DNA of 64,000 bases from CALMEC01 sp964531025. GTDB taxonomy: Bacteria; Actinomycetota; Thermoleophilia; Miltoncostaeales; Miltoncostaeaceae. The notes under the pieces were generated by a model. The model was given only the letters and a program-made list of their open reading frames with translations, did no database searches and had not been told where the DNA came from. Positions 38,212 to 48,928 of this stretch are shown in pieces. Within the stretch, counting starts at the first letter, position 1. Each line of letters opens with the position of its first letter. Location of the stretch: assembly GCA_964531025.1 (NCBI GenBank), contig CAZHDY010000002.1, forward strand, positions 186,001-250,000. Reading direction: 5' to 3'. The position numbers were made by a program, and so were the translations under genes.

Positions 38212-38817
38212 TCAATCGGTGACGGGTGATGCCCAGGGGGCAAGACGGACGTCCTCGAGCATGCGGGCCAGTGCGGCGACGGGCAGGCCGACCACCGTCG
38301 TGAAGTCCCCGTCCACGCCCTCCACCAGGCAGGCGCCGGATCCCTGGATGGCGTACGCCCCCGCCCGGCCCTGCCATTCGCCGCGATCGAGGTACCACTC
38401 CCGCAATGCCGTCGGGATCGGGCGGAACGTCACGTCGGTCCAGGAGACGTGCCCGCGTTCGTCTCCGGTGTCGCGGATGAGGTGGATGGCGCTCGCCACG
38501 CGATGTGTGCGTCCGGCGAGGGTGTCCAGCATCTCGGCGGCCTCGTCACGATCGTCCGGCTTGCCCAGCATCGCGCCGCCCAGGACCACGGCTGTGTCGG
38601 AGCCCAGCACGGCTCCGCCGACCGGTACGCCGGCGCGATCGGCCACGTCGCGCGCCTTCATCCGCGCGTGGTGCAGCACGATCTCACCGGGATCGGTCAT
38701 GCCGTCCGGCGTGTCCTCCGGGTACTCCGAGGCGACGACGCGGTGGTCGACGCCGAGCGATCGCAGGAGGGAGCGGCGCTGCGGCGAGCGGGATGCGAGG
38801 ACGATCACGCCCGCCAC
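38212..38817 (-). CDS. maf: Maf family nucleoside triphosphate pyrophosphatase
   Basis: About 201 residues from GTG 38817 (GAGAGG just upstream). 'VIVLASRSPQRRSLLRSLGV' is the Maf N-terminus, with 'VLGSDTAVVLGGAMLGKP' holding the catalytic Asp and 'YAIQGSGACLVEGVDGDFTTVVGLPV' closing the active site. Maf enzymes hydrolyse dTTP, UTP and modified nucleotides. It lies upstream of mreB, the classic maf-mreB neighbourhood, and downstream of ndk. Confidence 0.95.
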   Translation of the reverse strand: MAGVIVLASRSPQRRSLLRSLGVDHRVVASEYPEDTPDGMTDPGEIVLHHARMKARDVADRAGVPVGGAVLGSDTAVVLGGAMLGKPDDRDEAAEMLDTLAGRTHRVASAIHLIRDTGDERGHVSWTDVTFRPIPTALREWYLDRGEWQGRAGAYAIQGSGACLVEGVDGDFTTVVGLPVAALARMLEDVRLAPWASPVTD

Positions 38818-38842
38818 AGGCCTCTGAGAGGGTCCGGCGCGG

Positions 38843-39244
38843 TCAGCCGAAGTGGAGCGCGAGTTCGCGCTCGGCGGACTCGGAACCGTCCGAGCCGTGA
38901 ATGATGTTCTCGGCCACCGAGAGGGCGTAGTCACCGCGGATGGTGCCGGGAGCGGCGTCGGCCGGGTTCGTCGCGCCCATCATGGTGCGCATCACCGAGA
39001 TGGCGTTCTCACCCTCGACGGTCAGCATGACGACGGGGCCGGAGGTGATGAAGTCCACGAGCTCGCCGAAGAAGGGGCGCTCGCGGTGCTCGCCGTAGTG
39101 TTCCTCGGCCACCTCACGGGCCATGTCGACCATCTTGAGGCCGGTGATCGTGAAACCCCGACGCTCGATACGGGCGATGATCTCGCCGGACAGGCCGCGG
39201 GCGACCGCGTCGGGCTTGATCATGATGAACGTACGCTCGCTCAA
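38843..39244 (-). CDS. ndk: Nucleoside diphosphate kinase
   Basis: A 133-residue enzyme beginning SERTFIMIKPDAVARGL. The catalytic His is in 'ENIIHGSDG'; 'GPVVMLTVEGENAISVMRTMMGATNP' is the nucleotide-binding loop. The start is TTG, overlapping the TGA of the zinc-ribbon gene as TTGA. It balances NTP pools. Confidence 0.97.
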   Translation of the reverse strand: MSERTFIMIKPDAVARGLSGEIIARIERRGFTITGLKMVDMAREVAEEHYGEHRERPFFGELVDFITSGPVVMLTVEGENAISVMRTMMGATNPADAAPGTIRGDYALSVAENIIHGSDGSESAERELALHFG

Positions 39245-39765
39245 TGTGTGGTTAGTCCTTTTGGGTCGTCGCCGGCATCGATCGGGCCGACGAAGGGAAG
39301 CTCGGTTACGGGTGACGTCATGGCGTGCTCACACCACGGGCAGACGGTCCACCGGGGGTCGACCGGACGCGCGCAGTTCTCGCACGGCTCCTTGAGCCGG
39401 CGCATGCATGACGGGCACAGCATGTACGTGGGATCGGTGGCATAGCCGCACTCGGGGCATCGGAGCGATGCCTCCCGGGTGAGGGCGAGCGTCTCGAGCT
39501 CACGGTCGCGCTGCTCCTGAAGCGTCTCGGGCGGGCGGATCGCCACGTACACGAGAGCCCCGAGGAACGGGATGATGAGGGCGATGAACCCCATCAGGTA
39601 GGGGAACCCCGGTGCGCTCCTCCGGCGTCGGGCGTCATTGAACACCCATACGCACAGTCCGAGCCACATGAGGACGATGAAGATGATCAGCATGACCCGC
39701 AGAACCGACCACCAGGGTGAGTCGAAGAAGTTCGAAAGCGAGTCGAATACGTTTGCGGATAGCAG
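39241..39765 (-). CDS. Zinc-ribbon membrane protein
   Basis: A membrane protein with two zinc ribbons. The C-terminal part has CPECG..C..C and CENC..CPWC pairs; two helices precede it ('LGLCVWVFNDARRRR' and 'GFIALIIPFLGALVYVAI'). The first ATG (39693) falls in the middle of the first helix. Upstream the frame reads 'LSANVFDSLSNFFDSPWWSVLRV', which I recall as the typical N-terminus of this actinobacterial family, starting at a CTG (39765) with GAGAGG seven bases upstream; this gives 174 residues. It begins 11 bases after the folC stop. Function unknown. Confidence 0.85.
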   Translation of the reverse strand: MLSANVFDSLSNFFDSPWWSVLRVMLIIFIVLMWLGLCVWVFNDARRRRSAPGFPYLMGFIALIIPFLGALVYVAIRPPETLQEQRDRELETLALTREASLRCPECGYATDPTYMLCPSCMRRLKEPCENCARPVDPRWTVCPWCEHAMTSPVTELPFVGPIDAGDDPKGLTTH

Positions 39766-39776
39766 GGCGTGACCTC

Positions 39777-41084
39777 TCAGTTCCGGCCATTTCCGGGAGT
39801 TTCGCGGGCGAGTTTACCAGGGGGTAAACCCCAGCGACGCAGGATCGCGTCGCGGACATCCGACAGAAGATAGAGCGAACCACAGACGATGACGATCCCG
39901 TCGGGGCCGGCGATCTCGCGTGCACGGGCGACGGCGTCCTCGGGATGTTCGACAACATCCACGTCCATCCCTTCGCCGTGTACCGCACGACCGAGCTCGG
40001 CCGCGGGGGTGACGCGGGGGTTCCGCGACGCCGTCGTCACCACGTGGGCGACCCGGTCGCGCAGGGGCGCGAGCATCCCGGGACGATCCTTGTCGCGCAG
40101 GATCGAGAGCACGGCGACGATGCGACGTCCGGCGGGCAGGTCCTCCGCGAGGGCGCTCATCCCGGCAGGGTTGTGCGCTCCGTCGAGGATGATGACGGGC
40201 CGACCCTCGATCACCTCGAACCGGCCGGGATTGGCAACCGAGGCGACGGCCGCGACGACCGCCGTGGAGGGGAGCGCATCACCCAGCCGTCGTTCGGCCG
40301 CCGCAAGGGCCACCGCCATGTTCCAGCGCTGCACCGACGTCGGACCCGCGTCCACCGTGTACCGCCCCAGTGGCGTCGTCACACGGACCCGCCGCGCGTC
40401 GACGTCCTCGATGCGGATGTCCTCCCCCGCCCACCAACCGGACAGGCCTCGATCGGCGGCGATCCGCCGGACGGCCTCGTACGCAACAGAGGTGAGCGGA
40501 CCGACGACCAGGCGATCGCTCCCGTCGCGGGCGACCGCCAGCTTCTCACCTGCGATTGCGTACTCCGTGTCGCCGAGCAGGTCCGTGTGCTCACGGCTCA
40601 CGTTCGTCAGGACGACGACGGCGTCCTCCAGGACGTTGCTCGCGTCGTAGCGTCCGCCCAGACCGGCCTCGACGACGAGGGCATCCACGCCCGCGTGGTG
40701 CAACGCCACGAACGCCGCTGCCGTCAGCACCTCGAACTGCGTGACCGGATCGTCCGCGAAGGTCACCGCCGCGTCGGCGACCGCACCCACGGCACGGGCG
40801 AATGCGTCCTCGGTGATCGGCACCCCGTCCACCTGGATGCGCTCCCGCCAGTGCGTGATGTGCGGCGAGGTGTAGGCGCCCACGCGCAAGCCGGCCGCTC
40901 GCAGTGCCGCCGCGGTATACCGCGTGGTGGACGTCTTGCCGTTGGTCCCCACCACGTGGATGGCCGGACGTCCACGCTGGGGATCGCCCAGGAGGCCCAG
41001 CAGCCGCTGCATCCGCTCAAGGCCGAACCGCATGCCGAGGATCTCACGCTCCTCGACATACCGAACCGCCTCGTCAGGGGTCAC
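39777..41084 (-). CDS. folC: Folylpolyglutamate synthase / dihydrofolate synthase
   Basis: About 435 residues from GTG 41084. 'HVVGTNGKTSTTRYTAAAL' is the Mur-ligase-type P-loop, 'YTSPHITHWRERIQVDG' the folate loop, 'VEAGLGGRYDASNV' and 'VILDGAHNPAGMSAL' further signatures. It adds glutamate to folates and may also make dihydrofolate. The frame is open upstream through repeat R2, but that part is not FolC-like. It follows valS, a common arrangement. Confidence 0.95.
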   Translation of the reverse strand: MTPDEAVRYVEEREILGMRFGLERMQRLLGLLGDPQRGRPAIHVVGTNGKTSTTRYTAAALRAAGLRVGAYTSPHITHWRERIQVDGVPITEDAFARAVGAVADAAVTFADDPVTQFEVLTAAAFVALHHAGVDALVVEAGLGGRYDASNVLEDAVVVLTNVSREHTDLLGDTEYAIAGEKLAVARDGSDRLVVGPLTSVAYEAVRRIAADRGLSGWWAGEDIRIEDVDARRVRVTTPLGRYTVDAGPTSVQRWNMAVALAAAERRLGDALPSTAVVAAVASVANPGRFEVIEGRPVIILDGAHNPAGMSALAEDLPAGRRIVAVLSILRDKDRPGMLAPLRDRVAHVVTTASRNPRVTPAAELGRAVHGEGMDVDVVEHPEDAVARAREIAGPDGIVIVCGSLYLLSDVRDAILRRWGLPPGKLARETPGNGRN

Positions 41085-41100
41085 GGGGCCGGATGACCGA

Positions 41101-41225
41101 GATCGTTGATTCCGCGGAACTCGTGGCGTGGTGCACGCCCCCGGCGGCGCGGATGCGCAATCCGTCCACCCGCCCACGTCATCGGTGACGCACCCCGCAT
41201 CCGCTCCTCCGTGAAATCAACCATC
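41101..41225. repeat. 125-bp palindromic element R2 at the valS stop codon
   Basis: Second copy of R1. The left arm GATCGTTGATTCCGCGG (41101-41117) faces the right arm, which on the minus strand reads GATGGTTGATTTCACGG from 41225. The interior has GGCGTGGTGCACGCC then GGCGGCGCGGATGCGC, nearly as in R1, and on the right GGTGACGCACCCCGCATCC. The TGA stop of valS is inside the right arm. The element fills the space between valS and folC. Confidence 0.85.
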
Positions 41226-43784
41226 GAGCTGGACCAGCTCGGCTCGGAGCGTCTCGAGGGCCTCCCGGTGCGCGGCGGCCTTCTGCCGCTCGGCGTCCAC
41301 GAGGTGCGCCGGTGCCCGTTCCACGAACTTCGGGTTGCCAAGCTGCTTCTCGGCGCGGGCGAGTTCACCCTCAACCGTCGTGATCTGCTGCGCGATACGG
41401 ACACGCTCGGCCTCCACGTCCACCACGGCCTCGTCACGGGCGACCAGCAGCCGCCCCTGCGACAGCGGGATCGGATGGCCCCCGTCGCCGATGTCGTCGG
41501 TGATCGTGACGCGCGCGATGGCGGCGATCTCGTCCCGAGGGATCGGCCCGGACACATCCTCGAGCGCGACGTCGAGCTCGGTCCGCGGCTTGATCTCGTG
41601 TGACTGGCGGAAGGTGCGGAGCTCCGTCGTGATCTCGATCAGACGGTCGATGGCCGCGCGGGCATCCGGATCGTCCTCCCACGATGATTCGGCGAGGCGA
41701 TGTGTGAGCAGCATGCCCTCGCTCCCGGGCATGAGCCGGTAGCACTCCTCGGTGATGAAGGGCATGATCGGGTTCGCGAGCGTGAGCAGCGCCTCCCAGA
41801 CGTAGCCGGCGACCTCGGGGCTGGCGGCGTCGGCCTTGAGAAGCTCCAGGTACCAGTCGCAGAAATCGTCGAAGATGGCGTGGTAAAGCACGTCGGCCAG
41901 ACCGCTGAACTCGTATTCGTCAATCAGACGTGCCGCGGCATCGATGGTTGCGGTCAGACGCGAGGCGATCCAGCGATCGGCGACGGTGCGGAGCTCCGGC
42001 GCCTCGCCTCCCGCCCGTCCTCCGCGACCCACGACGAGGCGCGTGGCGTTCCAGATCTTGGTGACGAGCTGCCGGCCCTGAAGCACGCGCTGCTCGTTGA
42101 AGCGCACGTCCTGCGTGCTCGCCATGAGAAGGAGGCCGAAGCGGACGGCGTCGGCGCCGTGCTCGTCCACCAGGTCGAGCGGGTCGATGCCCGTTCCGAG
42201 GCTCTTGCTCATGCGCCGACCGTCGGGCGCCTGGATGATCGGGTTGATGACGACGTCCGAGAACGGGATGTCGCCCATGAACTCCAGGCCCATCATGACC
42301 ATGCGGGCGACCCAGAGAAAGATGATGTCGCGCCCGGTGACGAGGACGTGCCCCGGGTAGAAGGCGCGCAGCTCGGCCGTGTCGTCGGGCCACCCCTGGG
42401 TCGCGAACGGCCAGAGTGCCGAGCTGAACCAGGTGTCGAGGACGTCCGGGTCGCGCTCCCATCCGTCACCCTCGGGCGCCTCGAGACCCACGTGGACCTC
42501 GTCGCCGCGGTACCAGACGGGGATCTGGTGTCCCCACCACAGCTGCCGTGACACGCACCACGGCCGGATGTTCTCGAGCCAGTCCAGGTAGACGCGACCG
42601 AAGCGCTCGGGCGTGAAGGTGACCCGGCCGGACTTCACGGCCTCGATGGCGGGCTTCGCGAGCTCGTCCATGTTGCAGAACCACTGGAGCGACAGGAGCG
42701 GCTCGATGCGCTCGCCGCTGCGGTGTGAGAAGGGGACGTCGTGCGAGTACTCGCGGGCGCTTCGGATGGCACCCAGCGCCGTCAGGTTCTCGAACACCGC
42801 CTTCTTGGCCTCGGCGATGGTGAGGCCGGCGTACGCCCCCGCGAGCTCCGTCATCCGCCCGTCCTCGCCGATGACGCTGACCTCGTCCAGGTCGTGACGG
42901 CGTGCGATCTCGAAGTCGTCCCCGGAGTGGGCCGGGGTCACCTTGAGCGCACCGGTCCCGAATGCCGGGTCCACGTGCTCGTCGGCGATGATCGGGATCT
43001 CACGTCCCACGAGCGGCAGCGTGACGGTCTTCCCGATGAGGTCGCGGTAGCGCTCGTCGTCGGGATTGACGGCGACCGCGGTGTCGCCCAGCATCGTCTC
43101 CACGCGGACCGTGGCGACGACGACCTCGCCTCCACCGTCGGTCAGCGGGTAGGCGATCTCGACCAGCTCGTCCACCACGGTGCGGTTCTCGACCTCGAGG
43201 TCCGACACCGCCGATCCGAGGCCCGGATCCCAGTTGACCATGTAGCGGTCGCGATAGATGTAGCCCTTCTCGTACAGGTGGACGAACACCTGCGCGACGG
43301 CCTCGGCGTACCCGTCGTCCAGCGTGAAGCGCTCACGCGAGTAGTCGAGGGTGCAGCCCAGCCGCTTCTGCTGGGTGATGATCTGGCCGCCCGACTCTTC
43401 CTTCCACGCCCACACCCGCTCGAGGAAGGCGTCGCGCTCCATGTCGGCGCGCCGGATGCCCTCCGTGGCGAGCATCTTCTCGACGACGGCCTGGGTGGCG
43501 ATGCCGGCGTGGTCGGTGCCACAGACCCACTCGGCCTCACGCCCGGCCTGGCGGTGGCGGCGGATGAGCACGTCCTGCATCGTGTTGTTGAGGGCGTGCC
43601 CCATGTGGAGCGACCCGGTCACGTTGGGGAGCGGAATCGCGATCACGTACGGGTCGCGGCCGCTCTCGGGGTCACCGCGCAGCGCTCCGGAGGTGAGCCA
43701 GCGGTCCATCCAGGCCGGCTCGGCGATCGTCGGGTCGAAACGTGTGGGCTGATCGGTCACCCGGGCAATGTAGCGAAACCACAT
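41217..43784 (-). CDS. valS: Valyl-tRNA synthetase
   Basis: An 855-residue class I synthetase. The HIGH motif is 'PNVTGSLHMGHALNN' near residue 55 and the KMSKS motif is 'RRMSKSLGTG' near 524; the CP1 editing domain and the C-terminal coiled coil ('ARAEKQLGNPKFVERAPAHLVDAERQKAA') are present. ATG 43784 has GGAG seven bases upstream; a GTG at residue 9 is an alternative start. Its stop codon lies in repeat R2. Confidence 0.97.
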   Translation of the reverse strand: MWFRYIARVTDQPTRFDPTIAEPAWMDRWLTSGALRGDPESGRDPYVIAIPLPNVTGSLHMGHALNNTMQDVLIRRHRQAGREAEWVCGTDHAGIATQAVVEKMLATEGIRRADMERDAFLERVWAWKEESGGQIITQQKRLGCTLDYSRERFTLDDGYAEAVAQVFVHLYEKGYIYRDRYMVNWDPGLGSAVSDLEVENRTVVDELVEIAYPLTDGGGEVVVATVRVETMLGDTAVAVNPDDERYRDLIGKTVTLPLVGREIPIIADEHVDPAFGTGALKVTPAHSGDDFEIARRHDLDEVSVIGEDGRMTELAGAYAGLTIAEAKKAVFENLTALGAIRSAREYSHDVPFSHRSGERIEPLLSLQWFCNMDELAKPAIEAVKSGRVTFTPERFGRVYLDWLENIRPWCVSRQLWWGHQIPVWYRGDEVHVGLEAPEGDGWERDPDVLDTWFSSALWPFATQGWPDDTAELRAFYPGHVLVTGRDIIFLWVARMVMMGLEFMGDIPFSDVVINPIIQAPDGRRMSKSLGTGIDPLDLVDEHGADAVRFGLLLMASTQDVRFNEQRVLQGRQLVTKIWNATRLVVGRGGRAGGEAPELRTVADRWIASRLTATIDAAARLIDEYEFSGLADVLYHAIFDDFCDWYLELLKADAASPEVAGYVWEALLTLANPIMPFITEECYRLMPGSEGMLLTHRLAESSWEDDPDARAAIDRLIEITTELRTFRQSHEIKPRTELDVALEDVSGPIPRDEIAAIARVTITDDIGDGGHPIPLSQGRLLVARDEAVVDVEAERVRIAQQITTVEGELARAEKQLGNPKFVERAPAHLVDAERQKAAAHREALETLRAELVQLDG

Positions 43785-43873
43785 CTCGGCTCTCCGTACA
43801 AGCCCGGCAACTACCGGGCCACGGAAATATCAACCTCGTGCGTAACCCCGTATGCAACCCGATACCCGACCAC

Positions 43874-44175
43874 GAGAGGCCCCGCGCGAAGGCCCAGGTC
43901 CAACGGCAAGTGCGCGCATGCCCGCACCCACCCACCAACATCACCGGCCAGATGAGAGGCCCCGCGCGAAGCCCGGGGACTGGCGGTTGGCCGGGGCGGG
44001 CGGGTGGATGCCCGTCCGCCAGTCCCCGGCAAACCCACCCCAGGACCAACGGCAAGTGCGCGCATGCCCGCACCCACCCACCGACGAAGCCGGCCCCACG
44101 AGAGGCCCCGCGCGAAGCCCGGGGACTGGCGGTTGGCCGGGGCGGGCGGGTGGATAGCCCACCGCCAGTCCCCGG
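43874..44175. repeat. 146-bp tandem repeat with hairpins between valS and thiolase
   Basis: Three modules recur. A (GAGAGGCCCCGCGCGAAG) is at 43874, 43954 and 44100. B, 37 identical bases starting CCAACGGCAAGTGCGCGC, is at 43900 and 44046. C, about 60 bases, is at 43970 and 44116. The order is A-B-A-C-B-A-C, a 146-bp period. C is a hairpin: CCGGGGACTGGCGG (43973-43986) pairs perfectly with CCGCCAGTCCCCGG (44016-44029), and the same stem recurs in the second copy. The frame is open through the repeat on both strands, but I do not believe it is coding. The rest of 43785-44251 holds no gene. Confidence 0.9.
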
Positions 44176-44251
44176 AAAACGCCCCGGTACCCACAGGAAC
44201 GAGGGCGTCGGCGCGGGTTTCCGCCTCCCGCGCCCTGCCCCATGCGATGTG

Positions 44252-45445
<1,194 letters not shown>

Positions 45446-45651
45446 TCCTAGCCCCTCCTCATTCGATGTGCACCCCGCATCCGTGCGGCGACCGCCGCGC
45501 TGGGGCCCTGCCGTATCGATCCGGCGTCAGTGTCGGGGCCTCCTCGGTGGTGGTAGGTCCCGATTGTCGCAGGGCGATGACACAGAGTAGCAGCTGCGGC
45601 CATCTAAATGGAAAATGCACCTATCGGATCCTAACTATTCCCCCTCCGGGC
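45446..45651. other. Thiolase upstream region
   Basis: This spacer contains no gene. CACCCCGCATCC at 45465-45476 also occurs in R1 and R2 and may be a remnant. Farther up is an AT-rich patch with the near palindrome CCATCTAAATGG (45600-45611), a possible operator in the thiolase promoter region. Confidence 0.45.
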
Positions 45652-45684
45652 CCGACGGATGCACGCCGCACGTGTCTCCGTCGG
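45652..45684 (-). terminator. Hairpin after the acyl-CoA dehydrogenase gene
   Basis: CCGACGGA (45652-45659) pairs with TCCGTCGG (45677-45684), and CACG/CGTG inside lengthens the stem. It begins 11 bases beyond the stop of the gene on the minus strand. Confidence 0.65.
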
Positions 45685-45694
45685 TGGATGCGGA

Positions 45695-46858
<1,164 letters not shown>

Positions 46859-46896
46859 GTTCTCGGGCTCTCTCCTCTTTCAGGCCGGGACCGGTG

Positions 46897-46911
46897 TTTA
46901 CACCGTAAACG
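46897..46911. promoter_or_regulatory. Operator-like palindrome between acyl-CoA dehydrogenase and tetR
   Basis: GTTTAC-acc-GTAAAC is a perfect 6-3-6 palindrome in the 77-bp divergent spacer. It contains TTTACA (46898-46903), a possible -35 for the plus strand with TACGCT (46923-46928) as -10, which would put the transcription start at the tetR GTG. The adjacent TetR is the likely binder. Confidence 0.65.
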
Positions 46912-46935
46912 CGCCATGAGAGTACGCTCACCGGC

Positions 46936-47586
46936 GTGGTTATGTCAAGCCCGTCGCCCACACCCCCTCTCGACTCCCAGCGTATCGCTGTGACGGCTCT
47001 CGCGCTGGTCGACGAGCATGGACTCGATGCCCTGTCCATGCGGCGTCTCGGCAGCGAGATGGGCGTCCAGGGCATGGCGCTCTACCGCCACTTCGTGAAC
47101 AAGGATGAGCTCCTCGACGCCGTCCGACGGCTGCTGGTGGAGGAGTTCGCCGGACGGCTCGACGCCGTGCGACCCAGCAGGAACTGGCGCGAGCACCTGA
47201 CGACGTTCGCCGTCTGCTACCGCGAGGTGGCGCTTGCCCACCCGCATGCGTTCCCGTTGCTTGCGACCGGGGCCGAGAAGGCCTGGGCCCACGGCCGAAA
47301 GGTCGCGGCGGCCGTCCTCGAATGCCTCCTCGCCGCGGGGTTCGACGAGGAGACCGCGATCGGTGCGGAGCGCACCACCATTCGCTACGTCCTCGGCTAC
47401 AGCCTTATCGAGACCGCCACGGCCGGCACCGCCCGGGTCACCTCCGAGATCACCCAGGTGGAACGCGCCGACGACGCCATCGCCCGCCTGGTGCGGTCGA
47501 TCGCGACGACGTCCGACGAGCGACTGTTCACCATGGGCCTGGAGATGATCATGGACGGCCTCGCCAGCCGACTGCCCTCCCACTGA
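46936..47586 (+). CDS. TetR family regulator (fatty-acid gene type)
   Basis: A 216-residue TetR regulator. The HTH is 'QRIAVTALALVDEHGLDALSMRRLGSEMGVQGMALYRHFVNKDELL', the TetR(R)-like form in which the recognition helix ends GMALYRHF, and the C-terminal domain is of the TetR_C type. GTG 46936 or ATG 46942. No Shine-Dalgarno is visible, so a leaderless start is likely. It should repress the divergent acyl-CoA dehydrogenase gene and itself, with an acyl-CoA as possible ligand (inference from context). Confidence 0.88.
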   Translation: MVMSSPSPTPPLDSQRIAVTALALVDEHGLDALSMRRLGSEMGVQGMALYRHFVNKDELLDAVRRLLVEEFAGRLDAVRPSRNWREHLTTFAVCYREVALAHPHAFPLLATGAEKAWAHGRKVAAAVLECLLAAGFDEETAIGAERTTIRYVLGYSLIETATAGTARVTSEITQVERADDAIARLVRSIATTSDERLFTMGLEMIMDGLASRLPSH

Positions 47587-47627
47587 TCAGAAGCCAGTCC
47601 CGGACCACGACAACCTTCCGAAGGCCT

Positions 47628-48908
47628 CTACCCGGTTACGGCCGCGGCTGCGGGAGGCTCCTCGTCGTCGCCCGGCGCCTCGGTGACGAGGGTGGGCGGA
47701 CGGTCCTTCTCGATGGTCTCGCGGGTCACCACGCACTTGCGGACGTCGTCGCGCGACGGCAGCTCGAACATGACGTCCATGAGCGCCGATTCGATGATCG
47801 ACCGCAGTCCGCGGGCACCGGTCTCGCGTTCGAGGGCCTTCTGTGCGATGGCCGTGAGCGAGTCGTCCGAGAAGACGAGCTCGACGTTGTCGAACGAGAA
47901 GAACCGCTTGTACTGCTTGACGAGCGCGTTGCGCGGCTCGGTGAGGATCTCGATGAGGTCGCCGTCGGTCAGCTGGTGGACGGCGGTGACCACGGGAAGG
48001 CGTCCGATGAACTCGGGGATGAGACCGAAGTTGCTGAGGTCCTCCGGGAGCACCTGGCTGAAGAGGTCGTGGACGTCCTTCTCCTGCTTGCTGCGCTGAT
48101 CGGCGGTGAAGCCGACGCCCTGGGTCCCGGTGCGCCGCTCGATGATGGAGTCGAGGCTTCCGAACGCCCCACCGCAGATGAACAGGATGTTCGTCGTGTC
48201 GATCGACAGGAACTCCTGGTGCGGGTGCTTGCGTCCACCCTGCGGGGGCACGGATGCGACGGTGCCCTCGAGGATCTTCAGAAGCGCCTGCTGGACTCCC
48301 TCACCCGAGACATCGCGTGTGATCGACGGGTTGTCGGCCTTGCGGGCGATCTTGTCGACCTCGTCGATGTAGATGATCCCGGTCTCGGCGCGCTTCACGT
48401 CGAAGTCGGCGGCCTGGATCAGCTTGAGGAGGATGTTCTCGACGTCCTCACCGACGTATCCGGCCTCGGTGAGCGCGGTGGCGTCGGCGATGGCGAAGGG
48501 GACGTTCAGGATACGCGCGAGCGTCTGCGCCAGGAGGGTCTTGCCGCACCCCGTCGGCCCGAGCAGCAGGATGTTGCTCTTCTGGAGCTCGATGTCGGCG
48601 TCGCCGTCCGCCATCATGTTCACGCGCTTGTAGTGGTTGTAGACGGCGACGGCGAGGGTGCGCTTGGCCTCCTCCTGCCCCACCACGTAGTCGTTCAGAA
48701 CCGACCAGATCTCGCGCGGACGCGGAAGGCTCTCCGGGTCGAAGGTCGCCGGCGTGACGAGCTCCTCATCGATGATCTCGTTGCAGAGGTCGATGCACTC
48801 GTCGCAGATGTACACGCCGGGCCCGGCGATCAGCTTCTTGACCTGCCGCTGCGACTTGCCGCAGAAGCTGCAGAGAAGCTGTTCCGTGGAATCGGTGGGT
48901 CGTCCCAT
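47628..48908 (-). CDS. clpX: ClpX, ATP-dependent unfoldase of the ClpXP protease
   Basis: A 426-residue AAA+ unfoldase. The N-terminal zinc domain has CSFC..CDEC, the Walker A is GPTGCGKT near 117, the Walker B 'IIYIDEVDKI', and 'RHPHQEFL'-like and 'GFTAD' loops lead to the 'LIPEFIGRLPV' sensor region. ATG 48908, 20 bases after clpP. Last gene of the tRNA-His - tRNA-Leu - tig - clpP - clpX unit. Confidence 0.98.
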   Translation of the reverse strand: MGRPTDSTEQLLCSFCGKSQRQVKKLIAGPGVYICDECIDLCNEIIDEELVTPATFDPESLPRPREIWSVLNDYVVGQEEAKRTLAVAVYNHYKRVNMMADGDADIELQKSNILLLGPTGCGKTLLAQTLARILNVPFAIADATALTEAGYVGEDVENILLKLIQAADFDVKRAETGIIYIDEVDKIARKADNPSITRDVSGEGVQQALLKILEGTVASVPPQGGRKHPHQEFLSIDTTNILFICGGAFGSLDSIIERRTGTQGVGFTADQRSKQEKDVHDLFSQVLPEDLSNFGLIPEFIGRLPVVTAVHQLTDGDLIEILTEPRNALVKQYKRFFSFDNVELVFSDDSLTAIAQKALERETGARGLRSIIESALMDVMFELPSRDDVRKCVVTRETIEKDRPPTLVTEAPGDDEEPPAAAAVTG

Positions 48909-48928
48909 GTCTCGCGCGTCGCCTCCGG

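Noticed and set aside
41085..41177. N-terminal extension of FolC through R2
   Set aside because: The extra sequence is encoded by the palindromic repeat and has no FolC character; homology begins at VTPDEAVRYVEE (GTG 41084).
43800..44194. Possible CRISPR array or repeat-coding protein in the valS-thiolase gap
   Set aside because: Repeats are 146 bp with modular structure rather than short units with unique spacers, no cas genes are present, and the open frames give Pro/Arg/Ala-rich nonsense that differs between copies.
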